Source: Bacteroidota bacterium
GTDB taxonomy: Bacteria > Bacteroidota > Bacteroidia > Bacteroidales > Dysgonomonadaceae
Reading direction: 5' to 3'
DNA length: 64,000 nt
Assembly: GCA_023437305.1 (NCBI GenBank)
Contig: JAEZGN010000009.1
Location: forward strand, 310,001 to 374,000
Position numbers and translations under genes: made by a program. The notes under the pieces were generated by a model. The model saw nothing but the letters and a program-made list of their open reading frames with translations. It ran no database searches and was not told the DNA's origin. Shown here in pieces: positions 1-9,252 of this stretch (position 1 is its first letter; each line of letters starts with the position of its first letter).

Positions 1-1046
1 GCTTCATTCTCAGTAATATCAAATTCACTCATATATCGCTCTATATACTCCTGTATATAAGAGGCCGGAAGTTCTTCATTCGTTATTTCTATCTTAAACA
101 ATTTTCTGTTAACAAGACAATCACTCAATTTCGACAGTACCACATCATCGTGATCAGCCCACACCTTGAGAGCGCTCCAAATGTCATTGTCGTCTAACTT
201 GACAAAGTGAAGTAATACTTCGTCCATTTTCTTTTCGAAATAAGCTTTATCTATATTTTTTTGTAAGAAGAATTGCAAAGCAGGAGAAGCAAATAGACTA
301 ACTCCTCTATTTGTTAATTCTTTAGCTCGTATCAGGACTTTTATCAACATCTTTTCGGCAGCAACAGCCGTCTTGTGGAGGTACACCTGCCAATACATCA
401 ATCGACGCGAGGTAAGAAAGTTTTCAATAGAGTAAATGCCTTTCGCTTCTACAACTAGTTTGTCGTTTTTTACATCAAGCATTTTTATAATACGTGCCGA
501 ACCGATATTTCCTTCCGTCACACCTGTAAAAAAGCTATCTCGTCTGAGATAGTCCAAGCGATCAACATCGAGCTGTCCACTAACTAACTGATGCAGGAAT
601 TTCTTTGGATATTCATTCTTGAATATTGATATACATGTGCTTAATTCTCCTTTTAGCTCTTTGTTGAGGTAATTCATAAGCGCCAAAGAAAAATCTTCGT
701 GATGAATACCATTTGTCAGCGTATGTTCCAAAGCATGAGAGAACGGTCCGTGACCAACATCGTGTAGCAATATACATGATAAGGCGCCATTTGCCTCGTC
801 GTCTGTTATTTCGTGCCCTTTTATCCGTAAAACCTTTATTGCCTCATCCATCAGGTACATAGCTCCTATAGAGTGGTGCAGGCGTGTATGTTGTGCTCCG
901 GGATATACAAAAAAAGCTAATCCCATTTGCCTGATGCGGTTTAGCCGTTGGAGGAGAGGATGCTGAATCAATTTATATAAAAATAGATTAGGTATTGTGA
1001 TAAAGCCAAAAACAGGGTCGTTGATTATCTTTTTCTTTATGGTCAT
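1..1046 (-). CDS. HD-domain phosphohydrolase (3' end beyond window)
   Basis: Read directly from the minus strand from an ATG at 1046-1044; about 348 residues are present before the window edge. It belongs to the HD superfamily of metal-dependent phosphohydrolases related to dGTPase/SAMHD1-like and YdhJ-type proteins. The metal-binding pattern is visible: H53 and H57-H58 in QHTRLHHSIG, H95-D96 in ILLHDVGHGPFSH, and the later QLDVDRLDYLRRDS block around 158-171. The substrate is probably a nucleotide or dNTP, but this cannot be assigned from sequence. In related Bacteroidales this gene often precedes lpxD; that neighbour would lie outside the window. Transcribed divergently from the terC-like gene. 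Confidence 0.85.
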   Translation of the reverse strand, partial: MTIKKKIINDPVFGFITIPNLFLYKLIQHPLLQRLNRIRQMGLAFFVYPGAQHTRLHHSIGAMYLMDEAIKVLRIKGHEITDDEANGALSCILLHDVGHGPFSHALEHTLTNGIHHEDFSLALMNYLNKELKGELSTCISIFKNEYPKKFLHQLVSGQLDVDRLDYLRRDSFFTGVTEGNIGSARIIKMLDVKNDKLVVEAKGIYSIENFLTSRRLMYWQVYLHKTAVAAEKMLIKVLIRAKELTNRGVSLFASPALQFFLQKNIDKAYFEKKMDEVLLHFVKLDDNDIWSALKVWADHDDVVLSKLSDCLVNRKLFKIEITNEELPASYIQEYIERYMSEFDITENE

Positions 1047-1345
1047 GTATATTGTGAAATTATATGTATTTATAGATATTTAAACAAAGATACATCATAT
1101 TTTATAAATATGTTTTTTAATATGTAGACGTCATAAAAATAAATTTAAACGAAGTTAATATTTAATCTAATTAATTGTAGATGGATGTTTTATGTATTAT
1201 ATTTGTCTCTTAAGAATGTATTAAGAAAGCAAAATTGAAGACAAAACTAAAAAAACTACTGCTTAAGATCCAGTATATGCTGGGGTTTATAAAGACAGAT
1301 GGTGAAGCTGTTATAAGAGACTATCTAGAAAAAAAACCTTGATTA

Positions 1346-1385
1346 TTTTTTGTGTCAAAATGTTTATTAATTTTGACACAAAAAA
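1346..1385. promoter_or_regulatory. Perfect 15-bp inverted repeat just upstream of terC
   Basis: Arms at 1346-1360 (TTTTTTGTGTCAAAA) and 1371-1385 are perfect reverse complements separated by 10 nt, ending 6 nt before the terC ATG. A TAnnTTTG match (TAATTTTG, 1368-1375) lies across the right arm, so the palindrome could be an operator over the promoter, or an RNA hairpin at the start codon. The rest of the 345-nt gap 1047-1391 is AT-rich with no gene. I see no yybP-ykoY riboswitch signature. Confidence 0.5.
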
Positions 1386-1391
1386 ATAAAG

Positions 1392-2219
1392 ATGGAAATT
1401 CTAGAAACATTTTTTTTGCCTAGTGCATGGATTGCACTTCTGACTTTATCCTTTCTGGAAATTGTACTTGGTATAGACAATATTGTATTTTTGTCTATAG
1501 TATCAGCTAAGCTTCCTGCCAAAGAGCAGCCCAAGGCACGTACTGTGGGGCTTATTCTGGCTATGCTTTTTCGCATCGCCTTGCTCTTTTGTATATCGTG
1601 GTTGATGAAGCTCACTAAGCCCATTATTAGTTTTGATACACAATGGCTCGATGGATCTATATCGGGGCAGAGTATCATTATTGTAGTAGGGGGACTTTTC
1701 TTATTATATAAAAGTGTGACCGAGATACATCATAAGCTAGAAGGTGAAAGTGATTCGGTTACAGCTAAATCAAAAACTAGTTTTTGGGGAGTTATTGCTC
1801 AGATCGTAGCACTTGATATTGTTTTCTCTTTCGATAGTGTTCTTACTGCTGTTGGACTTGTAAGTTTCAGCGAGTTTGGTTATGTAGGTGCTATGACGAT
1901 AATGGTTACGGCAGTAGTTTTGGCTGTAATAGTAATGCTTCTATTCTCGGGGCCCGTAAGTAAGTTTGTAAATGAGCATCCTACTATTCAGATGTTGGGG
2001 CTTTCGTTTCTGATATTGATTGGGGTAATGCTGATCGTAGAAGCGGCGCATTTATCTAACCTTTCTATATTTGGAACAGTGGTGGGTGAGATACCTAAAG
2101 GATATATTTACTTTGCTATCGCATTCTCTTTACTTGTAGAGTTTCTGAATATGAAACTACGAAAAAAATCAAAGCCTGTAAAGCTTATTGATTCAGAAAT
2201 TGTTGAAAAAGAAAAATAA
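1392..2219 (+). CDS. TerC-family integral membrane metal exporter
   Basis: A 275-residue protein with about seven hydrophobic segments and the paired acidic motifs of the TerC/Alx family: EIVLGIDNIVFLS (D29-N30) in the first helix and ALDIVFSFDSVLTAVG (D142, D148) in the middle one. Family members act in the inner membrane and are linked to manganese export or tellurite/alkaline stress; I infer a Mn2+ or similar efflux role. The C-terminus is a short charged cytoplasmic tail. It is a single-gene unit with a palindrome immediately upstream and an intrinsic terminator downstream. The exact substrate is not shown by sequence. Confidence 0.88.
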   Translation: MEILETFFLPSAWIALLTLSFLEIVLGIDNIVFLSIVSAKLPAKEQPKARTVGLILAMLFRIALLFCISWLMKLTKPIISFDTQWLDGSISGQSIIIVVGGLFLLYKSVTEIHHKLEGESDSVTAKSKTSFWGVIAQIVALDIVFSFDSVLTAVGLVSFSEFGYVGAMTIMVTAVVLAVIVMLLFSGPVSKFVNEHPTIQMLGLSFLILIGVMLIVEAAHLSNLSIFGTVVGEIPKGYIYFAIAFSLLVEFLNMKLRKKSKPVKLIDSEIVEKEK

Positions 2220-2238
2220 CTAAACGCTCTTATACGAC

Positions 2239-2280
2239 AAGAGGCTGTCTTACTTTATTGATAAGACAGCCTCTTTTTTA
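2239..2280 (+). terminator. Intrinsic terminator after terC
   Basis: Perfect 14-bp stem (AAGAGGCTGTCTTA at 2239-2252, complement at 2262-2275) with a 9-nt loop, followed by a T run. It separates convergent terC and the OmpA-family gene. Confidence 0.9.
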
Positions 2281-2297
2281 TTTTTTGCAAAAAGTTT

Positions 2298-3470
2298 TTA
2301 CTTTGTAACAGCGGTGAACACTACCACACGATTCCACTGATCTGTAGGGAATAATTGTTCTTTGTCTCCACTGGCTTTGGTTGTTATTCTGCTTCTTGAG
2401 ATACCATACTCTTCCACAAGAACTTTAGCTACAGCTTCAGCACGTTGTTCAGAAAGTCTTTGGTTGATAGCTGCTGTACCTGTGCTCTTATCAGCATATC
2501 CTGTAACTATAACATTTACCTGAGGGTTATCTTTTAGATAACGGGCTGCATTATAAATGTTGATGTCTTGGTTTTTTTCAAGTTTTGCACTACCAATATG
2601 GAATACAACAACAGCATTCATCAATATCTCTGTCTGCTCTTTGACCTCTTTCGTTTTTTCAACTACTACCTGAGGCGCTGGTTTAACGGCTAACTCTTGT
2701 TTTAATCTGCTGATTTCAGAGTCTTTACCTCCTATTTGTCCTCTAAGTTCGTTGATTTTGTCGTTCATTACCTTGATTGCAACAGGGTCTGCTTCATCAA
2801 CCATTTTAAATCCACCTTTAGTGAAATTATAAGTAAGGCCGATAAGGGCATTTACTATACCATCGTATTTTCTGTCATATACAACGCCATTAAAGTTGTC
2901 AGCATATAGGTTGCCTATTACTTCCAGGTTTAAGCTTACAGCCTCATTTATACGGAAGTCTCCCTGAAAACCAATACGAGGAACAATACTATTTGTTCTA
3001 CTAATACTTCCTATTCCTGCAATATTATCTTTTCCAAAACCGTGAGCATAACCGATACCGGCAATACCAACTAGATTAAATCCTCTTTCAGGACTATAAG
3101 GCATAAAAAGATTTGTTAAATTAAGTAAACCGTCAACACTTGTTTGGATGTAATCCACTTTATATGTTCCATCTTTTACTTGTTTATTCAGAGTATATTT
3201 ATGATAGTTTTTTGATTGCCATCCACCCACTTGTAAGCGTGCTCCGGCTACAGGCGAAAAATATTTACCTGCCGATATAGCTACATGAGGGGTTATTAGA
3301 TCACCAAATTTGGCGTCACTGTGGCGTTCGCTTACAGTATAAGAACCTCCGACTTGACCTTGTATAAACCAATGATCCCAAAAAGATGTTGGCACATAGG
3401 CCTTCTCTTGTGCAAAACTATAGCTTCCTGCTATAACGATGGAAACTATTAATAAAATAATCTTTTTCAT
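2298..3470 (-). CDS. OmpA-family outer-membrane protein
   Basis: A 390-residue exported protein. It starts with a cleavable signal peptide (MKKIILLIVSIVIAGSYSFA, cleaved before Q), then about 200 residues with the alternating pattern of a transmembrane beta-barrel. A short coiled coil follows (about 225-262), and then a C-terminal OmpA-like peptidoglycan-binding domain (about 280-385) containing NVIVTGYADKSTG and NQRLSEQRAEAVAKVL. The family anchors the outer membrane to peptidoglycan; in Bacteroidales such proteins are abundant porin-like structural proteins. Monocistronic, with its own upstream region and a shared convergent terminator zone with terC. Confidence 0.9.
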   Translation of the reverse strand: MKKIILLIVSIVIAGSYSFAQEKAYVPTSFWDHWFIQGQVGGSYTVSERHSDAKFGDLITPHVAISAGKYFSPVAGARLQVGGWQSKNYHKYTLNKQVKDGTYKVDYIQTSVDGLLNLTNLFMPYSPERGFNLVGIAGIGYAHGFGKDNIAGIGSISRTNSIVPRIGFQGDFRINEAVSLNLEVIGNLYADNFNGVVYDRKYDGIVNALIGLTYNFTKGGFKMVDEADPVAIKVMNDKINELRGQIGGKDSEISRLKQELAVKPAPQVVVEKTKEVKEQTEILMNAVVVFHIGSAKLEKNQDINIYNAARYLKDNPQVNVIVTGYADKSTGTAAINQRLSEQRAEAVAKVLVEEYGISRSRITTKASGDKEQLFPTDQWNRVVVFTAVTK

Positions 3471-3796
3471 TTTTTTGTGTTTTTAACTCCAGCCTGTAGT
3501 ATAAATAGTACTGGATTGTTTTGAATTATTATGTTATGCAAGTATTTTTTTACATCAAACGTAAAAAACTAGGTCAAAGCTAGCATAAATATATTATTGA
3601 TACAATAAAAATGATAAAATAAATAAAAAGTAGTAAAGAATAGAATTTGTGACTTTATGTTTATTTATTTTCGAGAATCATTTTTTTTTGATAATTTTAA
3701 ACATCGAAAAAACCTCATTTTAATAAGTTCTTTTAACAAGGACGAATACTTTTATATCAAATTATACTGAATTTTTATTGTAGAAAATAAAATTAT
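3471..3796. other. Divergent intergenic region, ompA-type gene / antiporter
   Basis: A 326-nt, very AT-rich gap. On the minus strand TACGTTTG (3564-3557) matches the Bacteroidota -7 box TAnnTTTG and could drive the OmpA gene with a long leader, but no TTTG lies at the right distance upstream. I see no gene, RNA or repeat here. Confidence 0.4.
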
Positions 3797-6166
3797 ATGG
3801 CTCACCTTCCTGATTTTATAAGTGATCTGGCAATTATATTAATAACTGCCGGAATAGTTACTATTATATTCAAATGGCTAAAACAACCTGTTGTATTGGG
3901 ATACATTGTTGCAGGATTTTTGGCAAGTCTTCATTTCAAGAAATTCATAGAAAAGCTTGTTATAGATATATCGGGAGCCTCGGATGAAAGTGTAAGATCT
4001 ATATTCAAAGCCCTGCCTGAGATATCAGATATGAGTAATGTTGGCATATGGGCAGAGATAGGCGTAATTTTTCTACTCTTTGCTTTAGGGCTCGAATTTA
4101 GTTTCAAAAAACTGATGGACGTTGGCGGTAAAGCTTCTATTGCCACGCTTATCAACTTGGGGTCTATGATAATAATTGGCTACCTGGCGGGGCAGTTGTT
4201 TATTGTCAACCTCATAGATGATTGGACTCGGATGGATAGCATCTATTTGGGCTGTATGCTCTCTATGTCGTCTACTACTATTATTATTAAGGCTTTTAAT
4301 GATATGGGACTGCAAAAGAAAAAGTTTGCAGGAATCGTATTCGGAATGCTTATCGTTGAGGATATTGCAGCTATTATAATGATGGTTTTGCTGACAACAT
4401 TTGCATCGAGCCAGCATATAGAAAGCGGCGAATTGGCAAACAGTGTTATTAAACTATTTTTCTTTATGCTTATCTGGTTTATTGTAGGTATTTATATGAT
4501 ACCCACAATACTCAAGAAACTGAAGAAGTATCTGAATGACGAGACCTTGTTAATTGTGGCAATCGGACTCTGCCTTGGCATGGTTCTTTTTGCTTCTATT
4601 GTTGGTTTTTCGGCTGCTTTGGGTGCTTTTATAATGGGGTCTATATTGGCAGAGACAATCGAGTCTAAACATATCGAGCACCTCATGGAGCCATTGAAAA
4701 ATCTGTTTGGAGCTGTCTTCTTCGTATCTGTGGGTATGATGATCGATCCCGCTATTATTGCCGAATACGGCGTGCTGGTGATAATTCTTACTTTGGTTGT
4801 GCTTATCGGACGGATCACTTTTGCAACATTAGGTGTTTTAGCTTCGGGTGAGAGTCTGAGGGTGGCTATGCAATCAGGATTCAGTTTGGCTCAGATAGGG
4901 GAGTTCTCTTTTATCATAGCTACTTTGGGTGTTAGTCTAGGTGTTATTACAGATACATTGTATCCGATAATAGTGGCAGTGTCGGTGATTACAACGTTCA
5001 CTACTCCGTATTGCATTAAGCTGTCCGATACCGCGTATGGTTGGTTGGAGAAGAAGATTCCCAATAAATTCGCTAAGATTAAAGATGGGTATGGCGCATC
5101 GGGATACGATACGGTGAATAAGCAAAATGACTGGAAAAAATTATTGAAAAGTATACTCACTTTAGTTGCCGTATATTTCACTATATCTTTGGCTATTCTC
5201 TTAGTGTTTCAGAATTTTATAACGCCATATATTGTAGAGTATGTTCCCGGAAGTATCTGGGGACAGATTCTGGCAGCTCTCATTACACTCACTCTGATGG
5301 CTCCATTTTTACGTGCCATTATGATGAAGAAAAATCGTTCCGAAGAATTTAAGAATCTGTGGAAGGATAACCGCCTTAACAGAGGGGCATTGGTTTCGTT
5401 GATTGTGTTTCGTATTATTATCTGTATTGTATTGGTGCTAATGGTATTGATTCCTCTATTCCCAAGACTTACAATATTGATGGTTATTATCTCGTTGGTT
5501 GTTGTAACATTGATTATATTCTCTCAAGGGTTCAAGGCTCAGTCTCGTAGGATCGAGGCGCGATTTCTTGAAAATCTTAACCTGAAGCAAAAGCTTAGTG
5601 AAAAGAATGCTGCGATCTTACCAACTGTAGCGAATGACTTACGCTCCAAGAATATACATATCGCTGAATTTGAGGTGTCTCAGTCGTTTTCTAATATAGG
5701 AAAAACCTTGCGGGAACTTGACTTTAGACAAAAAACGGGTGTGAATATTGTAACCATAGTCAGAGGGTGCAATAAGATCAATATCCCTGATGGGAACACA
5801 CGTATATACCCATTTGATAAATTAGTTGTTTCGGGGTCGGATGAAGAAATGCAAAAGTTATCTCAGTTTCTGGAAGAAAAGACGGAGCAAGATTTGCTCA
5901 TGGAGGAAGAAGCTGAATATCATATATGCTTATCTCAGTATCTGGTAGAACCGGGATCTCCACTTATTGATAAATCTATTGTAGATGCAGGTATTCGCGA
6001 AAAAACAGAATGTATGGTAATCGGTATTGATAGGGGAGACGAGTCTATCATCAATTTTACTTCCAGCTTTATGTTTCAAGAAGGTGATGTAGTATGGTTG
6101 GCAGGTGAGAAAAATAAACTAAATTCGTTCGAGGAAAATATAAAAGCTTCAGCGATCGCATCTTAA
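3797..6166 (+). CDS. CPA2-type cation:proton antiporter with TrkA-C-like tail
   Basis: A 789-residue inner-membrane protein. Residues 1 to about 415 form the Na+/H+ exchanger (KefB-like) domain, with features such as QPVVLGYIVAGFLA near the start and LEFSFKKL and AALGAFIMGSILAE in the core. A second hydrophobic block spans about 450-580. The C-terminus (about 610-785) looks like tandem TrkA-C/RCK-type ligand-binding modules (SQSFSNIGKTLRELDFRQKTGVNIV; then SQYLVEPGSPLIDKSI). Predicted to exchange K+ or Na+ for H+ and to be gated through the cytosolic tail. A second CPA2 antiporter with a different tail lies at 37977. Ion specificity is unknown. Confidence 0.88.
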   Translation: MAHLPDFISDLAIILITAGIVTIIFKWLKQPVVLGYIVAGFLASLHFKKFIEKLVIDISGASDESVRSIFKALPEISDMSNVGIWAEIGVIFLLFALGLEFSFKKLMDVGGKASIATLINLGSMIIIGYLAGQLFIVNLIDDWTRMDSIYLGCMLSMSSTTIIIKAFNDMGLQKKKFAGIVFGMLIVEDIAAIIMMVLLTTFASSQHIESGELANSVIKLFFFMLIWFIVGIYMIPTILKKLKKYLNDETLLIVAIGLCLGMVLFASIVGFSAALGAFIMGSILAETIESKHIEHLMEPLKNLFGAVFFVSVGMMIDPAIIAEYGVLVIILTLVVLIGRITFATLGVLASGESLRVAMQSGFSLAQIGEFSFIIATLGVSLGVITDTLYPIIVAVSVITTFTTPYCIKLSDTAYGWLEKKIPNKFAKIKDGYGASGYDTVNKQNDWKKLLKSILTLVAVYFTISLAILLVFQNFITPYIVEYVPGSIWGQILAALITLTLMAPFLRAIMMKKNRSEEFKNLWKDNRLNRGALVSLIVFRIIICIVLVLMVLIPLFPRLTILMVIISLVVVTLIIFSQGFKAQSRRIEARFLENLNLKQKLSEKNAAILPTVANDLRSKNIHIAEFEVSQSFSNIGKTLRELDFRQKTGVNIVTIVRGCNKINIPDGNTRIYPFDKLVVSGSDEEMQKLSQFLEEKTEQDLLMEEEAEYHICLSQYLVEPGSPLIDKSIVDAGIREKTECMVIGIDRGDESIINFTSSFMFQEGDVVWLAGEKNKLNSFEENIKASAIAS

Positions 6167-6200
6167 AGCTACTATTGTATTTTAACCTATAAGTTTAGAT

Positions 6201-7025
6201 ATGATAGAAATACCCGAATCGGCAACAATAAGCTCACAAGCTGAGAATATCCTGATAGGAAAACGAATAGCAAAAGTTATTCAGGCAACTAGTCCGCACA
6301 AGTTTACATGGTACAATGGCAATCCGGCATTGTATCGTAATATGCTTGTAGGTCGAGAAATAGAATCGGCAAGAGGGCATGGTGCATTTGTTGATATTAT
6401 CTGCGACAATGATACTTATATTTCTATAAGTGACGGTACAAACCTGAAATATTATACGGCAACCGAGAAATATCCGGTGAAACATCAGTTGTTAATATTG
6501 TTCGAGGATATGACATGCCTTGCTTTTACAGTATCTATGTATGGATCGATATTTGCCTATAAAGGACAGTTACAAAATGTATATCATGCCGGAAGTCTCA
6601 ACAGTATCTCCCCATTGAGCGACACTTTTGATGAGGCGTATTTTGATTCAATCTTTGCCGGTGTACAAAAAGACATGTCGGTGAAGGCCTTGCTTGGTAC
6701 TCAACAACGGATTCCAGGTTTGGGAAACGGCGTTTTACAAGACATCTTTTTCAAAGCGGGGATACATCCCAAACGGAGAATATCTACAATGTCTGATCTC
6801 GAAAAAGGTGATTTGTTCCATTCGCTGAAGGTTACTCTCCGTAATATGACCAATAAAGGAGGACGTGACACTGAAAAGGATTTTTATGGTAATTGGGGTA
6901 AATATAGAACCCTTTTATCCAAGAAAACATACAAAGAACCATGCCCTATCTGTGGAAGCGATATTGTAAAGGAAGCATATCTGGGTGGTACAATCTACTT
7001 TTGTCCTAGCTGTCAGAAGGAGTAA
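6201..7025 (+). CDS. Fpg/Nei-family DNA glycosylase-like protein lacking catalytic residues
   Basis: A 274-residue protein with the Fpg/Nei fold signature: the N-terminal helix region, the H2TH segment (LLGTQQRIPGLGNGVLQDIFFKAGIHPKR, about 166-194), and a C-terminal zinc finger with C248/C251 and C268/C271. Active Fpg and Nei use proline 2 as the Schiff-base nucleophile (MPELPE or MPEGPE). Here the start reads MIEIPES, so position 2 is isoleucine, although E3 is kept. The zinc-finger arginine that contacts DNA (five residues before the third Cys) is glycine 263. It may bind DNA or lesions without lyase activity. It follows the antiporter by 34 nt and may be cotranscribed. Confidence 0.8.
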   Translation: MIEIPESATISSQAENILIGKRIAKVIQATSPHKFTWYNGNPALYRNMLVGREIESARGHGAFVDIICDNDTYISISDGTNLKYYTATEKYPVKHQLLILFEDMTCLAFTVSMYGSIFAYKGQLQNVYHAGSLNSISPLSDTFDEAYFDSIFAGVQKDMSVKALLGTQQRIPGLGNGVLQDIFFKAGIHPKRRISTMSDLEKGDLFHSLKVTLRNMTNKGGRDTEKDFYGNWGKYRTLLSKKTYKEPCPICGSDIVKEAYLGGTIYFCPSCQKE

Positions 7026-7130
7026 AAAGAGTCTGACTTGTTTTGCTAATTGCATTAAAAATACCTTCTTATAATATTTAAATAGATTTAAGATGTCTTG
7101 AATCAGTGAGAAAATCCCTTAAATAATTCT

Positions 7131-7138
7131 TATCTTTG
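7131..7138 (+). promoter_or_regulatory. Candidate -7 box for the recR operon
   Basis: TATCTTTG followed by CA fits the TAnnTTTG consensus and lies 22 nt before the recR ATG. No clear -33 TTTG at the expected spacing. Confidence 0.5.
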
Positions 7139-7160
7139 CATCCGAAAATTTTCAGGCATC

Positions 7161-7784
7161 ATGAATCAAAAATATCCATCAGCTTTATTAGAAAATGCAG
7201 TAAATGAATTCGCAAGGCTTCCCGGCATAGGGCGTAAAACGGCTTTGAGGTTGATTTTGCACCTGTTGAGGCAGGACAATGCAATGGTGGAAGGTTTCGC
7301 TCAGGCATTGGTTTCTTTAAAGCATGAAGTAAAGTATTGCAATGTTTGTCATAATATATGTGATGACGATATTTGCCCTATCTGTTTGGATAAGTCTCGT
7401 GATGCAGCCACTATCTGTGTTGTAGAGAATATAAAAGAGGTAATGGCTATTGAGAACACGATGCAATTCAAAGGCTTGTATCATGTGTTGGGAGGTATCA
7501 TATCGCCGATAGATGGTATAGGTCCTTCCGATCTGGAGATAGACAGCCTGGTGGCACGTGTAGCCAAGGGTGATGTGAAAGAAATTATTTTGGCATTGAG
7601 TACTACCATGGAAGGAGATACGACCAACTTCTATATCTATAAGAAATTATCATCTTTCGATATAAAGGTTTCCATGATTGCACGGGGTATCTCTATCGGA
7701 GATGAAATAGAATATGCCGATGAAGTAACACTAGGACGATCTATCTTGAACAGGACATTGTTTAACGAATCGTATAAACTATAA
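7161..7784 (+). CDS. recR: Recombination mediator protein RecR
   Basis: A 207-residue protein of the standard RecR length. It has the helix-hairpin-helix LPGIGRKTALRLILHLL (20-36), the four-cysteine zinc motif C60/C63/C72/C75, and a Toprim domain beginning ICVVENIKEVMAIE (about 86). RecR acts with RecO and RecF to load RecA onto SSB-coated gaps during recombinational repair. First gene of a tight six-gene plus-strand run (gaps of 3-19 nt) ending at 10388; the other members have no obvious link to recombination. Confidence 0.97.
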   Translation: MNQKYPSALLENAVNEFARLPGIGRKTALRLILHLLRQDNAMVEGFAQALVSLKHEVKYCNVCHNICDDDICPICLDKSRDAATICVVENIKEVMAIENTMQFKGLYHVLGGIISPIDGIGPSDLEIDSLVARVAKGDVKEIILALSTTMEGDTTNFYIYKKLSSFDIKVSMIARGISIGDEIEYADEVTLGRSILNRTLFNESYKL

Positions 7785-7792
7785 CAGTCATA

Positions 7793-8233
7793 ATGGAGAA
7801 TAAAGAACGAAAGCTATATAAAACTTTAATGTTGTTATTTTGGGCGAACATTCTTTTGCTGTTGACTGTTCTCACATTTATATTATTTTCTAAAGGTTTA
7901 ACTTTTGGTACTGCCACATCTACCAATATGGTGTTTGAGCAATATACGATTATAATATCGTTGGCTAGTATTCCAATCGCATTGAAACTATTCCATACTC
8001 AGTATCGGAGGATCGCTGAGCTGGAGCACAAGAAGTTTCTCGAGAAGTACCTTTCGGCCTATATTCTGCGTATGTTTGTGCTAGATGCGGCGGCTATATT
8101 GAACATAGCGGGACTGTATCTGTTTAATTCAAAGAACTCTGTGTATATGACAATTATAATTATATTTGCATTGTTTTTTTGTTATCCTAACCGAAAGACC
8201 TTAGAAGAAACTAACGATACTACATCAAAATAA
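7793..8233 (+). CDS. Small integral membrane protein of unknown function
   Basis: 146 residues with four hydrophobic segments (about 12-33, 48-66, 91-109 and 115-133) and a charged connector, RRIAELEHKKFLEKYLSAY, in the middle. No enzymatic motif is visible. Starts 9 nt after recR, so it is likely cotranscribed with it. I do not recognise a named family with confidence. Confidence 0.75.
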   Translation: MENKERKLYKTLMLLFWANILLLLTVLTFILFSKGLTFGTATSTNMVFEQYTIIISLASIPIALKLFHTQYRRIAELEHKKFLEKYLSAYILRMFVLDAAAILNIAGLYLFNSKNSVYMTIIIIFALFFCYPNRKTLEETNDTTSK

Positions 8234-8246
8234 AAGATTAAATAAA

Positions 8247-8702
8247 ATGGTTATTGCAGTAGACTTTGACGGAACAATCGTCGAACATGAGTATCCTAAA
8301 ATCGGACGCCCCATTCCTTTTGCAATCGAAACACTTCTAAAGTTGCAAGAAGACGGGCATATCCTTATTCTTTGGACAGTGCGAGACGGCAGCTTGTTGC
8401 AGGAAGCAGTAGATTATTGTAAAAATAAAGGGTTGCATTTTTATGCAGCCAACAAGAATTATCCGGAAGAAGATTCTTCAAAAGCGTCTCGGAAATTAAC
8501 CGCAGATTTGTTTATTGACGACCGCAATCTGGGAGGACTTCCTGATTGGGGGGTGATATATCATGCGATTAAAGCGATGGAAAGAGGAGAGTTTTCCTTC
8601 GAAAATATAATGATGTCTTCGGGAGAAAGTCAAAGAGCGAGAAGAAGAAAGAAGAATTTCTTTATACGCTTGGGCGAAATGTTCGAGAGAGGAAATTATT
8701 AA
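8247..8702 (+). CDS. Small HAD-superfamily hydrolase (BT0820-like)
   Basis: 151 residues. The HAD nucleophile motif I is at the extreme N-terminus (VDFDGTIV, D6 and D8). Motif II is probably ILWTVRDG, and the acidic motif IV is LFIDDRNLGG near 90. The protein has essentially no cap domain, as in small Bacteroidales hydrolases of the BT0820 type. Probably a Mg2+-dependent phosphatase; substrate unknown. The C-terminal tail is very basic (RARRRKKNFF). Lies 13 nt after the membrane-protein gene in the recR operon. Confidence 0.8.
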   Translation: MVIAVDFDGTIVEHEYPKIGRPIPFAIETLLKLQEDGHILILWTVRDGSLLQEAVDYCKNKGLHFYAANKNYPEEDSSKASRKLTADLFIDDRNLGGLPDWGVIYHAIKAMERGEFSFENIMMSSGESQRARRRKKNFFIRLGEMFERGNY

Positions 8703-8721
8703 CAACTAAGTCTTTTACAAA

Positions 8722-9249
8722 ATGCTATTGAAAAACAAAGATATCGTTTTGCGAGCCGTAGAACCCGAAGATTTAGAAATCTTATATCGTTGGGAAAATT
8801 CTACAGTCTTGTGGTATCATGGCAATACTTTGGCTCCCTATTCCAAGCTGGTGCTGAGGCAGTACATTAATGATGCCTTGGAGATGGATATATACCAAAG
8901 CAAACAATTGCGCTTGATGATAGACCTCGTAGAAGAGAAAGTCACTATCGGAACCATTGATCTTTACGATATCGATGCCCACAACCGTAGAGCCGGTATC
9001 GGTATCCTCATTGATGATGACTATCGCAGAAGAGGCTTTGCCAAACAAGCTTTGGGATTGATGAGCAACTATGCTTTCAGCTTTTTGTACCTTCACCAAA
9101 TCTATGCATATATAGCCCAAAGCAATACCAATAGTATCAGCTTGTTCCAGAAAGCAGGATATCAACCTGTCGGGATTTTGAAAGACTGGTTGCAAAGAGG
9201 TGAAGAGTTTGAAGATGTTTACCTTTCTCAGTTGCTTAACGATAAATAA
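8722..9249 (+). CDS. GNAT-family N-acetyltransferase (RimJ/RimL-like)
   Basis: 175 residues with the GNAT acetyl-CoA site: GIGILIDDDYRRRGFAKQAL (about 93-112) carries the R/Q-x-x-G-x-G/A pyrophosphate loop, followed by FLYLHQIYAYIAQSNTNSISLFQKAGYQ, typical of the RimJ/RimL type 3 acetyltransferases. It probably acetylates a protein N-terminus or a small amine; the substrate cannot be inferred. Fourth gene of the recR operon, 3 nt before the YrdC-family gene. Confidence 0.85.
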   Translation: MLLKNKDIVLRAVEPEDLEILYRWENSTVLWYHGNTLAPYSKLVLRQYINDALEMDIYQSKQLRLMIDLVEEKVTIGTIDLYDIDAHNRRAGIGILIDDDYRRRGFAKQALGLMSNYAFSFLYLHQIYAYIAQSNTNSISLFQKAGYQPVGILKDWLQRGEEFEDVYLSQLLNDK

Positions 9250-9252
9250 ATT

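Noticed and set aside
1047..1391. yybP-ykoY manganese riboswitch upstream of terC
   Set aside because: The conserved loops are not present; only a simple palindrome is seen.
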